A DNA stretch of 64,000 bases from Brevibacillus sp. SYP-B805. GTDB taxonomy: Bacteria; Bacillota; Bacilli; Brevibacillales; Brevibacillaceae. The stretch is taken from assembly GCF_011059135.1 (NCBI RefSeq), contig NZ_JAALGD010000016.1, positions 1-64,000 of the forward strand, read 5' to 3'. Shown here one piece after another: positions 9,031 to 18,216 of this stretch (position 1 is the first letter of the stretch; each line of letters opens with the position of its first letter). Made by a program: the position numbers and the translations under genes. The notes under the pieces were generated by a model that saw only the letters and a list, made by a program, of their open reading frames with translations, was not told where the DNA came from and searched no databases.

Positions 9031-9888
9031 ATGCAAATTCAGACCGATAAAGGATACATTTCGCTAAACCTGTACGCTCAGGCAAGGAAAGAGACGGAAA
9101 TGGTGGCCGGCAGCATTCCGGAGCTCGCACACCAGGACACGGTGGAACTTCGTTCAGCAGTACCCAGACAGTTACCGGATGGCGTTATTCAGCACGAAAC
9201 GCCGAAATTTTTCTTTAACTCCGAAATCAACGCTTCCCTGGACAAAATTCTGGCTGAGAAGGCTCCGGAGGTCAAGAAAGCAGCGTATGGCATTATTGAG
9301 TTTAATCTGTTCGCCACCAATCGTGACTTGAGTGACGATGAAAGAGCTGCATTATTGGAAGCAGGATTGTCCCAGGCAAAATATCTGGCTGATCACTACA
9401 TGACTGACGATGAGGCTTCCGAATTTCTCGCCACCATCAACCTGCTGGGGGCGGTGGCCAAAACCAGAAAAGTGGATCCTGCTACAGGTAATGTCACTTA
9501 CATTGAGCTGCCTCAAAAGCCCCAAGGAGCTCCCAGCGATTATGTCAATATCCAAAAAGTGATGCAGCGGTATGACCCAAAAGCCTATGCCAGCTTGCAA
9601 TCGGCCGTCGCCACGGGAGGCAATGTGGGAGGAATCCTCATTGAATTTGCCAAAAAGCTGCGGCAGCATCCGGAATGGGTTCGGGAGTATCGACAAGAGC
9701 AAGATCGTCTCATGACGGACTTGCGAAACACCAAAATTGACAATCGCTTTGAAGGTGTCAATACGATAGACATGGAGACATTTGCAACCGAGATGAAAGA
9801 GCGGGCAGAACACTCGTCCTTGAAAAATATCGACGTACTTACCCAAAACATCGCTTCTTTCGCGCGGCTGCTCGGCTGTAGCGTGTAA
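9031..9888 (+). CDS. conserved-looking hypothetical protein, 285 residues
   Basis: Family not recognised. Start is ATG 9031 with GAGGAG 9 bases upstream; the frame is open from 8977 but without a better start signal. The protein is soluble, without a signal peptide, predominantly helical after residue 60, and acidic (LSDDERAALLEAGLSQAK, MTDDEASEFLATI). A Gly-rich turn ATGGNVGG lies near residue 195. The overall look is a cytoplasmic helical protein, possibly of the DUF4885 type, but that is a guess. It stands alone, divergent from the membrane-protein gene. Confidence 0.65.
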   Translation: MQIQTDKGYISLNLYAQARKETEMVAGSIPELAHQDTVELRSAVPRQLPDGVIQHETPKFFFNSEINASLDKILAEKAPEVKKAAYGIIEFNLFATNRDLSDDERAALLEAGLSQAKYLADHYMTDDEASEFLATINLLGAVAKTRKVDPATGNVTYIELPQKPQGAPSDYVNIQKVMQRYDPKAYASLQSAVATGGNVGGILIEFAKKLRQHPEWVREYRQEQDRLMTDLRNTKIDNRFEGVNTIDMETFATEMKERAEHSSLKNIDVLTQNIASFARLLGCSV

Positions 9889-10026
9889 TCACAAGCACGG
9901 TTTGGTTGTTCCCGGCAGAAAGCGCGGCCGGAACATTCAGCCGGCCAAGCGTTGCTGCGCCCCTCCCCCCAACTGGCATAAACCCTTGTTCGACGCATAG
10001 GATGTACCGAATGGGAGGTGGCGGAA

Positions 10027-10743
10027 GTGGCCGTTTTTCGACCCCGTCGGCGATGGAGAAATCCGCTTTCGCGCACGAAGGCATTTTTTATCGCGTTGGT
10101 TCTCTTTTTTGTCCTGCTGATCCAATTCTTTGTCTTTGTCGAGAAACGGCTGGAACCGACGCTGCTCATCATCGCCTCGCAAAAGGCGGAACAGCTGGCC
10201 AAGGAGGCGATCACCGATGCCGTTACCAAACGGATCACCCAGCAGGGCGTCGACTTCAACGCCATCGTCAAGATGGAGAAGGACAAGGACGGCAGAATCC
10301 AGGCGATGGAGTTTAATTACAAGGAGTATTCGAGGATCGTGGGCGAGACCACTTCCCGGGTCCAGAACAAGCTGAAGGAGTTTGAGGAGGAGAAGGTGGA
10401 ACGGACCATCCCTTTGGGCCTGGCGACGGGCAGCAGTTTTCTTGCCCAGATGGGGCCCGATCTGCCGGTTACCTTCGTCCCGATCGGCTCTGTCCGCACC
10501 CGTCTCGATACAGATATGTCAGAGGCCGGCATCAACATGGTGCTGGTAACCGTCTATATTTACGTCGAAGTGGACCTGCGGATCATCATCCCGTTTGCCA
10601 CCGATCTCCAGACCGTGACAACGAAGATTCCGATTACCCATTCCCTGGTAATCGGCCAGGTGCCGCAGTACTGGTACAACAATCCGGAAGGGAAGCCGGA
10701 TGTGCCGCGGGCGAACGAACAAATGACACAAACGACACAATGA
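10027..10743 (+). CDS. yunB: YunB sporulation protein
   Basis: YunB is a sporulation protein made in the mother cell in B. subtilis. The 238-residue product has a basic N-terminus (FRPRRRWRN), one membrane anchor at about residues 20-38, and the conserved C-terminal domain with LPVTFVPIGSVRTRLD, AGINMVLVTVYIYVEVDLRIIIPF and PQYWYN. GTG 10027 is preferred over GTG 10018 because the latter is inside the GGGAGGTG ribosome binding site. In B. subtilis it neighbours lytH, which here is 20 kb away, beyond the eut locus. Confidence 0.88.
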   Translation: MAVFRPRRRWRNPLSRTKAFFIALVLFFVLLIQFFVFVEKRLEPTLLIIASQKAEQLAKEAITDAVTKRITQQGVDFNAIVKMEKDKDGRIQAMEFNYKEYSRIVGETTSRVQNKLKEFEEEKVERTIPLGLATGSSFLAQMGPDLPVTFVPIGSVRTRLDTDMSEAGINMVLVTVYIYVEVDLRIIIPFATDLQTVTTKIPITHSLVIGQVPQYWYNNPEGKPDVPRANEQMTQTTQ

Positions 10744-10780
10744 CCCATCACCCATGGCAGGGCGGATGGTCTCTTCACAC

Positions 10781-10812
10781 GAAGGCCTTCACCAAGCGAA
10801 GGCCTTCTTTCT
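10781..10812 (+). terminator. Rho-independent terminator after yunB
   Basis: GAAGGCCTT and AAGGCCTTC form a 9-bp stem around a short loop, followed by TTTCTTT. It lies 38 bases after the yunB stop. Confidence 0.85.
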
Positions 10813-10910
10813 TTGGAAGGGAAAGTAAAAAAAGCTTGAAAAAATCCAGCTGATCAACTACTCTTTTGAATAGGACAAAGATTCAGATATTTAACAAGTG
10901 AATAGTCGCA

Positions 10911-10970
10911 AAGGCAAAGACGCCTTGGTCCCAATACGTAGGTTATCTGGGGGAATGGTGTCTTTTTATT
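10911..10970 (+). promoter_or_regulatory. ANTAR (EutV) antitermination site 1, in the permease leader
   Basis: The hairpin at 10911-10926 is stem AAGGC/GCCTT with hexaloop AAAGAC, which has the A1 and G4 of ANTAR RNA targets. Its 3' half is also the 5' arm of a terminator (GACGCC pairing with GGTGTC, then TTTTTATTTT at 10962-10971), so the two folds exclude each other. Phosphorylated EutV bound to the hairpin should allow read-through into the permease gene. The second hairpin usual for such sites could not be placed with confidence. Confidence 0.75.
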
Positions 10971-11087
10971 TTCCCCTCATTTCGTAAGCGGTTCCATTTT
11001 CATGGGGAAGGGGGCTCATTTCAACGATCTTCACTTCCGTTCTCATTTGATTCATCGGGATATTTTAAAGGCTTAAGGAGGATTGCC

Positions 11088-12668
11088 ATGGTACTATTTG
11101 GGGTCGGTTTGCTTGCACTCACACTTTTCGTGATGATCTCCATTTTTGTAAAAGCGAATCAGGGCGTTCGGGCCGCCCGCCAAAAGGGAGGGATTGGCGA
11201 CGATTTGAATGCGTTTGGGTACAAGCAGGAACTGCTGCGCGATATGGGGGGCTTCTCCAACTTCGCCATCTCGTTTTCGATCATTTCCATTTTGACCGGG
11301 GCGGTCACGCTGTATGGATTTGGGTTTAATCAGGGCGGTCCGGCCGTGATGGGGATCGGATGGCCGCTGGTTACCCTGTTTGTGCTGTTTCTGTCCGCCT
11401 CCCTGGCTGAGCTGACCTCCGCGATTCCGACATCCGGTGCGATCTATCACTGGGCGTCCATTCTGGGCAGTCCGGGGTGGGGATGGTTTGCCGCATGGTT
11501 TAACATGATTGGTCAAGTCACGGTTGTAGCGGGCATCGATTTTGGCTGCGCCACCTTTGCGGCCTCGCTGCTGTTTGCCGAACCCACCAAGCTGCAGCTG
11601 CTCTCCGTTTATGCCGTGATCTTGATCAGCCATGCGATTCTGAATCACGTGGGCATTCGTATCGTGGCAAAGCTGAATGACGTTTCCGCCGTCTATCATC
11701 TGGTCGGCGCCGGTCTGCTGATCGCCGCCCTCATCTATTTCGGGCCCAGCCAGGATGTAAGCTATCTGTTTGATACCAGCTTCTCCACCGCCACCTCGGA
11801 CGGCACGCCGTACTGGATCGCGTTTCTGGTCGGGCTGCTGCAGGCGCAGTGGACGATTACCGGTTACGACGCCTCAGCCCACACCAGCGAAGAGACCATT
11901 GAAGCGAGAGTACGCGCGCCGTGGGGCGTCTATATGTCCGTCGCCTTATCCGGATTCTTCGGGTTTATCATGCTCGCGCTTGTCACCCTGTCCATCAAGG
12001 ATCCAAATGCCGTAGCCGCAGGCGGCAGCAACGCGTTCATCGTGGTCATCGAGCAGGCGATGGGCGGCGTGTTCGGGAAGGCGATGCTGTGGATGGTGAC
12101 ATTCGCCATGTGGTTCTGCGGTCTTTCCAGTATAACTTCCGCGTCTCGGATGATCTATGCGTTCTCCCGTGACAAGGGATTGCCGCTGTCCAACATCTGG
12201 AGCAAGGTTTCCGACAGTTTCCGGACACCGGCAAATGCGATCTGGCTCACCGCTACCTTGGCCTTCCTCTGTGCCATTCTGGACAACGTGTACGCGGTGG
12301 TTACCTCGCTGAGCGTAATCGGGCTGCATATCTCTTACATGATCCCGCTTGTGCTGAAGCTGCGCGCCCAGTACAAAGGGGTGTGGACCGTGGCGGACAA
12401 CGGTCCCTGGTCCTTGGGTAACTGGAGCATCTTTGTCAATGTGGTGGCGGTGATCTGGATTGTGTTCATCAGCATTGACCTGCTCCTGGCACCGAGCGAA
12501 GTGCAGATTACGGACAATTTCACCCTGACGTATGCCACAGGGAAAACCTTCCTTACGGTGCTGATCCTGCTGGTGATCACCTATACGGTGAAAGTACGCA
12601 AACATTTCGAGGGTCCTCATCTCGGCGCGTACAAAGAAGTGAACGAACGCATCAGGCAGACGGCGTGA
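11088..12668 (+). CDS. APC-superfamily permease, probable ethanolamine/amine transporter
   Basis: A 526-residue, roughly 12-helix amino acid/polyamine/choline-type permease. The early segment SFSIISILTGAVTLYGFG, the P.SGAIYHWAS motif and the GYDASAHTSEET motif are typical of the amino acid/choline transporter (ACT) branch. Substrate is inferred from position: it is the first gene of the eut locus, behind an ANTAR-type leader, and no EutH transporter is present here. ATG 11088 follows AAGGAGGATTGCC. The inner membrane location is certain; ethanolamine specificity is an inference. Confidence 0.85.
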   Translation: MVLFGVGLLALTLFVMISIFVKANQGVRAARQKGGIGDDLNAFGYKQELLRDMGGFSNFAISFSIISILTGAVTLYGFGFNQGGPAVMGIGWPLVTLFVLFLSASLAELTSAIPTSGAIYHWASILGSPGWGWFAAWFNMIGQVTVVAGIDFGCATFAASLLFAEPTKLQLLSVYAVILISHAILNHVGIRIVAKLNDVSAVYHLVGAGLLIAALIYFGPSQDVSYLFDTSFSTATSDGTPYWIAFLVGLLQAQWTITGYDASAHTSEETIEARVRAPWGVYMSVALSGFFGFIMLALVTLSIKDPNAVAAGGSNAFIVVIEQAMGGVFGKAMLWMVTFAMWFCGLSSITSASRMIYAFSRDKGLPLSNIWSKVSDSFRTPANAIWLTATLAFLCAILDNVYAVVTSLSVIGLHISYMIPLVLKLRAQYKGVWTVADNGPWSLGNWSIFVNVVAVIWIVFISIDLLLAPSEVQITDNFTLTYATGKTFLTVLILLVITYTVKVRKHFEGPHLGAYKEVNERIRQTA

Positions 12669-12704
12669 ATCCCGCATGGGCAAGCCGCTGTCCTGGTGTG
12701 CATG

Positions 12705-12754
12705 ATGGCAATGGCGCCATTTGCCCCTGTTTCATGGGGGCAGGTGGCGTTTTT
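12705..12754 (+). promoter_or_regulatory. ANTAR (EutV) antitermination site 2, upstream of the first eutB
   Basis: Hairpin 12705-12720 is stem ATGGC/GCCAT with hexaloop AATGGC (A1, G4). It overlaps a terminator whose outer arms are CGCCA (12715-12719) and TGGCG (12745-12749), with an inner TGCCCC/GGGGCA stem and T-run at 12750-12754. This lets eutB expression be set separately from the permease. Confidence 0.75.
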
Positions 12755-12780
12755 CCACTTTTGTTGAAAGGAGGAACAAG

Positions 12781-14148
12781 ATGAAGCTGTCCTGCGTGAT
12801 CCGAAACCAGCATTTTCAATTTTCTTCCCTGAAAGAGGTGCTGGCAAAGGCGAGTGAAGAAAAATCAGGCGACAAGCTGGCAGGCATCGCGGCGGAATCG
12901 GCCCTGGAAAGGGCGGCGGCCAAGGTTGTCCTCAGCGAAATACAGTTGAAAGACATCTATGAAAATCCGGTCATTCCCTATGAAACAGACGAAGTGACCA
13001 GAATCATTTACGACGATATCAACCAGCAGATTTACAGGGAAATCTGCGGCATGACGGTCGGCGAACTGCGGGAGATGATTCTCCGCCACGAAACGGGACA
13101 GCCGCAATTGGCCCGCCTTAGCCGCGGCTTGACCAGCGAGATGATTTCCGCGGTTGCGAAGCTGATGTCCAGCATCGATCTGGTGATTGCCTCGCAAAAA
13201 ATGAAGTTTCAGGCGCACTGCAACACGACGATTGGCGAACCGGGCCGATTGGCGTTCCGCTGCCAGCCCAACCACCCGATCGATGACCCGGAGGGCATTC
13301 TGGCCTCCATCAAAGAGGGGCTGTCGTACGGATCGGGCGATGCGGTGATCGGGATCAATCCCAATAACGATTCCGTCGAATCCGTATCCCGCCTGCTGCA
13401 TATGACGCACGACTTCATGCAGAAATGGCAGATCCCCACCCAAAACTGCGTGCTGGCCCATATTACCACCCAAATGCAGGCATTGCGGAAGGGGGCGCCC
13501 ATTGCGCTGATGTTCCAAAGTCTGGCCGGCACGCAAAAGGCAAACGAGGCGTTCGGGGTGAACAAGGAAATCCTGGATGAAGCGTATCACCTGATGCTGA
13601 CAGAGGGAACATCGACCGGGCCCAATGTGATGTATTTCGAAACCGGGCAGGGCTCCGAGGTTTCCTTGAACAGCGATCATGGCGTCGACATGCAGACACT
13701 GGAAGCCCGCACCTACGGATACGCCCGCCACTGGAAGCCCTTCATGGTAAACAACGTCTCCGGCTTTATCGGTCCGGAAACGCTGTATGACGGGCGGCAG
13801 GTGATCCGCGCCGATCTGGAGGACTTGTTCATGGGCAAGCTTCACGGTCTGCCGATGGGCATCGCTCCCACCTATACCAACCATATGAGGGCGGACCAGA
13901 ACGATCAGGAGATTGCCGGCATGCTCACCGCCCTGGCCGGTGCCAACTTCTACATGGGGGTGCCTGGCGGCGACGACGTGATGCTGAGCTATCAGGATAC
14001 CAGTTACCACGACGATGCCAGCCTGCGGGAGATGCTTGGGCTGCGTCCGCTGCGGGAATTTGAACAATGGCTGGAGAAAATGGGCATCATGGAAAACGGG
14101 CGCTTGACACCGGATGCAGGCGATCTGTCCATTTTTGGCGAGGGATAG
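12781..14148 (+). CDS. eutB: ethanolamine ammonia-lyase large subunit, divergent copy (EutB1)
   Basis: EutB is the catalytic TIM-barrel subunit of adenosylcobalamin-dependent ethanolamine ammonia-lyase, producing acetaldehyde and ammonia. The 455-residue product keeps substrate and cofactor motifs RCQPNHP, GDAVIGINP, YFETGQGSE and YTNHMRADQND, so it looks active. Compared with the second copy at 24580 it is less canonical: TYTNH replaces CYTNH, and GGDDVMLSYQ replaces MADDCMLNYQ near the C-terminus. ATG 12781 has AAAGGAGG upstream. eutC1 follows after 12 bases. The paralogue could have altered kinetics, substrate or regulation. Confidence 0.93.
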   Translation: MKLSCVIRNQHFQFSSLKEVLAKASEEKSGDKLAGIAAESALERAAAKVVLSEIQLKDIYENPVIPYETDEVTRIIYDDINQQIYREICGMTVGELREMILRHETGQPQLARLSRGLTSEMISAVAKLMSSIDLVIASQKMKFQAHCNTTIGEPGRLAFRCQPNHPIDDPEGILASIKEGLSYGSGDAVIGINPNNDSVESVSRLLHMTHDFMQKWQIPTQNCVLAHITTQMQALRKGAPIALMFQSLAGTQKANEAFGVNKEILDEAYHLMLTEGTSTGPNVMYFETGQGSEVSLNSDHGVDMQTLEARTYGYARHWKPFMVNNVSGFIGPETLYDGRQVIRADLEDLFMGKLHGLPMGIAPTYTNHMRADQNDQEIAGMLTALAGANFYMGVPGGDDVMLSYQDTSYHDDASLREMLGLRPLREFEQWLEKMGIMENGRLTPDAGDLSIFGEG

Positions 14149-14160
14149 GAGAGGATCAGT

Positions 14161-15018
14161 GTGGACTTGCATGATATTGATCACATTGCCAGCCGTGTGC
14201 TGGAGAAGTTGGAGGAAAGACTGCGCAATCGCTCCGCCGCCCAGGAAAAACGGGAGGATGACCCCATCATCTTCAGCATGGAGAAAAAAGTGATGGTGGA
14301 CCATCCGAAAAATGCCAGGGTGATTGAAGCCGCTCAAGCCATCACGCCCGCCAGAATCGGGATCGGCAGGGCGGGCACCCGTATGAAAACACACAGCCTG
14401 CTTCGCTTCCGGATTGACCATGCAGCGGCGCAGGATGCGGTTTTGCGAGGGGTTTCGGACGAGTTTATCCACCGCCTGGGACTGCCCATCCTGCATACAC
14501 AAGCAGACACGCTGGAAAAGTATCTGATGGATCTGGACGCCGGGCGAAAGCTGGATGACGCGTCGGTGGAATGGATCCGGAACAACTGTCCCACCGGGAA
14601 ACAGGTGCAGATCATCGTTTCCGACGGCTTAAGTTCAAGCGCGGTGGAAGCCAACATTCCCGACCTGCTGCCGGCGCTGATTCAGGGGTTGGAGATGAAT
14701 CACATCACATACGGCAAGCCCGTTTTTATCAAGCGAAGCCGTGTATGGGTGCAGGATCAGGTGGCCCAGTTGGTTGACTGCGACGTCGTCATTTCGCTGA
14801 TCGGGGAAAGACCCGGATTGGCGACGGCGGAAAGTTTAAGCGCCTATATGGTATACCGGCCCACGCCACAGACCGTGGAGGCGGATCGAACGGTTGTCTC
14901 CAACATCCATCGCGGCGGAACTCCGCCGATTGAAGCCGGGGCTTACCTGGCCGAATTGATCAAGGATATCCTTGCCTTCAAAGCGAGCGGGGTCAAGTTC
15001 GCTGCGTCCCGAGGCTAG
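14161..15018 (+). CDS. eutC: ethanolamine ammonia-lyase small subunit, copy 1 (EutC1)
   Basis: EutC completes the B12-binding site of ethanolamine ammonia-lyase. The 285-residue protein has an amphipathic N-terminal helix (DIDHIASRVLEKLEERLR), resembling a microcompartment encapsulation peptide, then a core with ARIGIGRAGTR, RIDHAAAQDAV, IIVSDGLSSSAVEAN, GERPGL and the terminal NIHRGGTPPIEAG. GTG 14161 follows GAGAGGATCA. It is paired with EutB1; the transcript probably runs to the next leader terminator at 15148-15188. Confidence 0.93.
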   Translation: MDLHDIDHIASRVLEKLEERLRNRSAAQEKREDDPIIFSMEKKVMVDHPKNARVIEAAQAITPARIGIGRAGTRMKTHSLLRFRIDHAAAQDAVLRGVSDEFIHRLGLPILHTQADTLEKYLMDLDAGRKLDDASVEWIRNNCPTGKQVQIIVSDGLSSSAVEANIPDLLPALIQGLEMNHITYGKPVFIKRSRVWVQDQVAQLVDCDVVISLIGERPGLATAESLSAYMVYRPTPQTVEADRTVVSNIHRGGTPPIEAGAYLAELIKDILAFKASGVKFAASRG

Positions 15019-15139
15019 CGGCTTCGCCCGGCGACAATGCCCGTCCTTCCTGCAAGAAAACGGTTGCATTTTACCTGAAAAGAATATATATTTAGAATAT
15101 AATTTGCGAACATCATCCAAGTACAAGTGAATGCATGAG

Positions 15140-15188
15140 AGGCAACGGTGCCTTGGTTACGGGATATCCCGTACCAGGGCACTTTTTT
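15140..15188 (+). promoter_or_regulatory. ANTAR (EutV) antitermination site 3, upstream of eutL
   Basis: Hairpin 15140-15153 is stem AGGC/GCCT with hexaloop AACGGT (A1, G4). It overlaps a strong terminator: GTGCC near 15148-15152 pairs with GGCAC at 15178-15182 around an extended TACGGG/CCCGTA stem, followed by six T. It controls read-through into the shell-protein genes. Confidence 0.8.
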
Positions 15189-15263
15189 ATATGTTGATAG
15201 GTTGTGTTCCTGCCCGAGGCGGCAAACGCCTTAGCAGGGCAGGCAACGAAACGAGGTGAGAAT

Positions 15264-15917
15264 GTGACGGAAAAACCGATTCGTGCCGTACCTCTCGCCA
15301 CGCGGGTGATTCCCAATGTGGACGAGGGCTTGGCCAAAAAGCTTAACCTGCCCGCCCATATCCGGAGTCTTGGCCTCTTCACTTCCACCATCGACGACGT
15401 CGGGTATACCGCGCTCGATGAAGCAACCAAAAAGGCTGCCGTGGAAGTGGTTTATGCCAAGTCGTTTTATGCCGGAGCCGCCCATGCCTCCGGACCGTAT
15501 TCCGGGGAATTTATCGGCATTTTGGGAGGAGAAACGCCGTCGGAAGTGATCACCGGTCTGGATGCCGCGATCGCCCTGATGGAAGACGGGGCGTGCTTCT
15601 ATGCATTGAACGAGGAAGGGACGCATGCCTACTACGCGCATGTCATTTCCCGCACCGGTTCCTACCTGTCCAAAGTGGCAGGCATCCGCGAAGGCGAGCC
15701 ATTGGCCTACCTGATCGCACCGCCGCTGGAAGCGGTTTATGGGCTGGACGCGGCGTTGAAAGCAGCGGATGTGACGATTCGACAATTTTACGGTCCGCCG
15801 ACTGAGACGAACTTCGGCGGCGGTCTGCTGACAGGCAGTCAATCCGCTTGTACGGCAGCTGCCAGGGCCTTTGCCGATGCGGTCAGAAGCATTGCGGAGA
15901 ACCCGCTCAAAAGGTAG
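15264..15917 (+). CDS. eutL: EutL microcompartment shell protein
   Basis: EutL is a tandem-BMC-domain trimer forming gated pores in the ethanolamine microcompartment shell. The 217-residue length and motifs such as HIRSLGLFTSTIDDVGYTALDEATK, AKSFYAGA, GPYSGEFIGIL and the C-terminal TETNFGGGLLTGSQSACTAA are characteristic. GTG 15264 is chosen over the more upstream TTG because GAGGTGAG lies at 15253-15260. First gene after ANTAR site 3, followed closely by another shell gene. Confidence 0.94.
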   Translation: MTEKPIRAVPLATRVIPNVDEGLAKKLNLPAHIRSLGLFTSTIDDVGYTALDEATKKAAVEVVYAKSFYAGAAHASGPYSGEFIGILGGETPSEVITGLDAAIALMEDGACFYALNEEGTHAYYAHVISRTGSYLSKVAGIREGEPLAYLIAPPLEAVYGLDAALKAADVTIRQFYGPPTETNFGGGLLTGSQSACTAAARAFADAVRSIAENPLKR

Positions 15918-15940
15918 CAAAGGAAGGAAGATGAGCGCAA

Positions 15941-16417
15941 GTGGAAAAAAGCCTTGCATTGGGCATGATTGAAACCGTCGGACTGCCGGGCCTGATCGCT
16001 GCCGCAGACGCCGCCGCCAAAGCCGCCGATGTGAAGGTTGTCAGGTACGAAGGCGTTGATGCCGGGATTGTCACGGTGTATGTGATCGGCGACGTCTCTT
16101 CCGTACAGGCGGCCGTTGCGGCCGGGGCGGCAGTGGCCAGACAGGTGGGGCAATTGCGCCATTTCCATGTGATCCCCGGCCCGGATGAAAGCGTCCATCG
16201 GTTGATCCGGAAGCTCTTGAACACACGTGGCAGCACGCAGGCGAAAGGCAGTGACGATCAGGAACTGGAACAGAAGTCCATTGCGGAAATCAGAAAAATC
16301 GCCAGAACCATTCCCAACTTCCCGCTTTCTCCCCAGGAGATTACCTTGGCGAAAAAAGATGAGTTGATCCGGCATATCCAAACGCTGAAGAAAGAAGGGA
16401 GTGAACAAGACAAATGA
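15941..16417 (+). CDS. BMC shell protein with C-terminal extension (EutK/PduK-like)
   Basis: Residues 1-85 form one BMC domain (LGMIETVGLPGLIAAADAAAKAA, then VIPGPDESV). After a polar linker, residues about 108-150 form a short basic helical module (IRKIARTIPNFPLSPQEI, then LAKKDELIRHIQ). This layout resembles EutK or PduK, whose C-terminal extensions project into the lumen. GTG 15941 has AGGAAG upstream. The stop overlaps the eutE start by four bases, so the two are translationally coupled. The role of the tail (cargo or nucleic acid contact) is unknown. Confidence 0.85.
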   Translation: MEKSLALGMIETVGLPGLIAAADAAAKAADVKVVRYEGVDAGIVTVYVIGDVSSVQAAVAAGAAVARQVGQLRHFHVIPGPDESVHRLIRKLLNTRGSTQAKGSDDQELEQKSIAEIRKIARTIPNFPLSPQEITLAKKDELIRHIQTLKKEGSEQDK

Positions 16418-17886
16418 AGCTGGATCAGGATCTGCAGTCCATTCAGGAAGTAAGGAATTTTCTCCACGAGGCGAAGCAGGCGCAGAAGCAACTGGAGAAA
16501 ATGAGCCAGGCGCAGATAGACGCCATCGTCCACAGCATGGCCAAGGCAGCGGAAGCGGAAGCAGCGCGGCTTGCCGAAATGGCCGTGGAAGAGACGGGGT
16601 TCGGCAAGGTGGAGGACAAGCGAATCAAGAACTTGTTCGCCGCCCAGCACATTTATGCGGCGATTAAGGATATGAAGACGGTTGGCATCATCCGGAGAGA
16701 TGAAGCCAATCGGGTGTGGGAAGTGGCCCAGCCGATGGGCATCGTTGCCGGGATCGTTCCGTCAACCAACCCGACTTCCACCACCATTTTCAAAGCGTTA
16801 ATCGCCATCAAGTCACGCAATGCCATTATCTTCAGCCCTCATCCGTCTGCGGCGAAATGCACGCAGGAAGCGGCGCGCATCGTCAGGGAAGCGGCAGAAC
16901 GGGCAGGCGCCCCGCAAGGATTGATTCACTGTATTACCGCTCCGACGCTGGCCGCCACCCAGGAATTAATGACGCACAAGCTGACGGACGTGATCCTGGC
17001 GACCGGCGGGATTGGCATGGTGAAGGCGGCCTACAGCTCGGGAAAACCGGCCTTCGGGGTAGGCCCCGGTAATGTGCCCGTCTATGTGCATGCCAGCGCC
17101 AATCTGCAGCGGGCAGCCAGACTGATTGTGCAGAGCAAAACGTTTGACAACGGGACGATTTGCGCATCCGAACAGGCGATTGTGGCCGACCAAAGCATCA
17201 AGGAGATCCTGATCGCCGAGCTGAAAAAGCAGGGGGCCTACTTCCTCAACCAGCAGGAGAAAGAGAAAGTGGCCGCGATCATCATGGAAGGGCAGGGATT
17301 GAACCCCAAAATCGTGGGACGGTCTGCCCAGAAGCTGGCGGAAATGGCCGGCATCCGGATTCCGGCCGAAACAAAAGTGCTGATTGCCGAAGAGCAGCAC
17401 ATCGGCAAGGAATATCCGTTCTCGATTGAAAAGCTGTCGCCCATCCTGGCTTTCTACACCGTCCAAAACTGGCAAGAAGGCTGCGACATATCCATGAAGC
17501 TGCTGGAACTGGGCGGCTTGGGACATACGCTGGGCATTCACTGTGAAGACGAATCGGTCATTGAAGCGTTCGGCCTGGAGAAACCGGCCTCCCGCATTGT
17601 CGTCAACGCTGGAACCACGTTTGGCGGAATCGGCCTGTCCACCGGCATTTTCCCTTCGCTTACCCTCGGCTGCGGCTCGTTTGGCAACAACATCACCTCT
17701 GACAATATCGGGCCGCAGCATTTGCTCAATATCAAACGCGTTGCCTTTGGGATCAGAGAGGTTGGTCCCGATGAGGGGGTGAGAGAGGAAACAAGGGTGG
17801 AACAGGCTTCGACAGCAGGCAGCTTCCCGATTCGTCGGGAGGAAGTATTGGAAATCATTAAAAGCGTTTTGGCTGAAATGAAATAA
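16414..17886 (+). CDS. eutE: acetaldehyde dehydrogenase (CoA-acylating), EutE
   Basis: EutE converts acetaldehyde, CoA and NAD to acetyl-CoA inside the microcompartment. The 490-residue aldehyde dehydrogenase carries GIVPSTNPTSTTIFK, the GVGPGN loop, and the catalytic Cys in FDNGTICASEQ. The C-terminal tail (about residues 455-490) is a linker followed by an amphipathic helix REEVLEIIKSVLAEMK, a probable encapsulation peptide. Its ATG overlaps the upstream stop (ATGA). EutM follows after 32 bases. Confidence 0.94.
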   Translation: MKLDQDLQSIQEVRNFLHEAKQAQKQLEKMSQAQIDAIVHSMAKAAEAEAARLAEMAVEETGFGKVEDKRIKNLFAAQHIYAAIKDMKTVGIIRRDEANRVWEVAQPMGIVAGIVPSTNPTSTTIFKALIAIKSRNAIIFSPHPSAAKCTQEAARIVREAAERAGAPQGLIHCITAPTLAATQELMTHKLTDVILATGGIGMVKAAYSSGKPAFGVGPGNVPVYVHASANLQRAARLIVQSKTFDNGTICASEQAIVADQSIKEILIAELKKQGAYFLNQQEKEKVAAIIMEGQGLNPKIVGRSAQKLAEMAGIRIPAETKVLIAEEQHIGKEYPFSIEKLSPILAFYTVQNWQEGCDISMKLLELGGLGHTLGIHCEDESVIEAFGLEKPASRIVVNAGTTFGGIGLSTGIFPSLTLGCGSFGNNITSDNIGPQHLLNIKRVAFGIREVGPDEGVREETRVEQASTAGSFPIRREEVLEIIKSVLAEMK

Positions 17887-17918
17887 TCACGATGGAATGA
17901 TGCAAAGGAGGATTTTAC

Positions 17919-18206
17919 ATGGCAGGAGAAATGTCAGCACTGGGAATGGTGGAAACAAAAGGGTTGGTAGGCGCTGTTGAGGCAGCGGACGCCATGGTGA
18001 AGGCGGCAAACGTGAAGCTGATCGGCAAGGTGCATGTCGGAGGCGGTTTGGTAACGGTCATGGTACGCGGCGATGTCGGCGCGGTAAAGGCATCGACGGA
18101 CGCAGGGGCTGCTGCTGCTGAAAAAGTGGGAGAACTGGTTTCCGTACACGTCATCCCGCGCCCGCACTCCGATATTGAACTGATTCTCCCGAAGCTGGAA
18201 GGATAA
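17919..18206 (+). CDS. eutM: EutM major hexameric shell protein
   Basis: A 95-residue, single canonical BMC domain ([53 protein letters not shown]). EutM hexamers tile the facets of the microcompartment. ATG 17919 is preceded by AAAGGAGG. A stop 10 bases before pduL keeps it in the same transcript. Confidence 0.95.
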   Translation: MAGEMSALGMVETKGLVGAVEAADAMVKAANVKLIGKVHVGGGLVTVMVRGDVGAVKASTDAGAAAAEKVGELVSVHVIPRPHSDIELILPKLEG

Positions 18207-18216
18207 CGGCTAACGT

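Noticed and set aside
9926-9950. GGCCGG/CCGGCC hairpin between the 285-residue gene and yunB as a terminator
   Set aside because: The stem is good but no T-run follows, so it is not listed as a terminator.
10812-11087. Cobalamin riboswitch or EutX-type RNA searched for before the eut locus
   Set aside because: No B12-box-like conserved sequence or large folded leader was recognised; only the ANTAR hairpin-terminator is seen.
12865-14502. 545-codon minus-strand open frame over eutB1
   Set aside because: Antisense shadow with low-complexity His/Gln composition; eutB1 is unambiguous.
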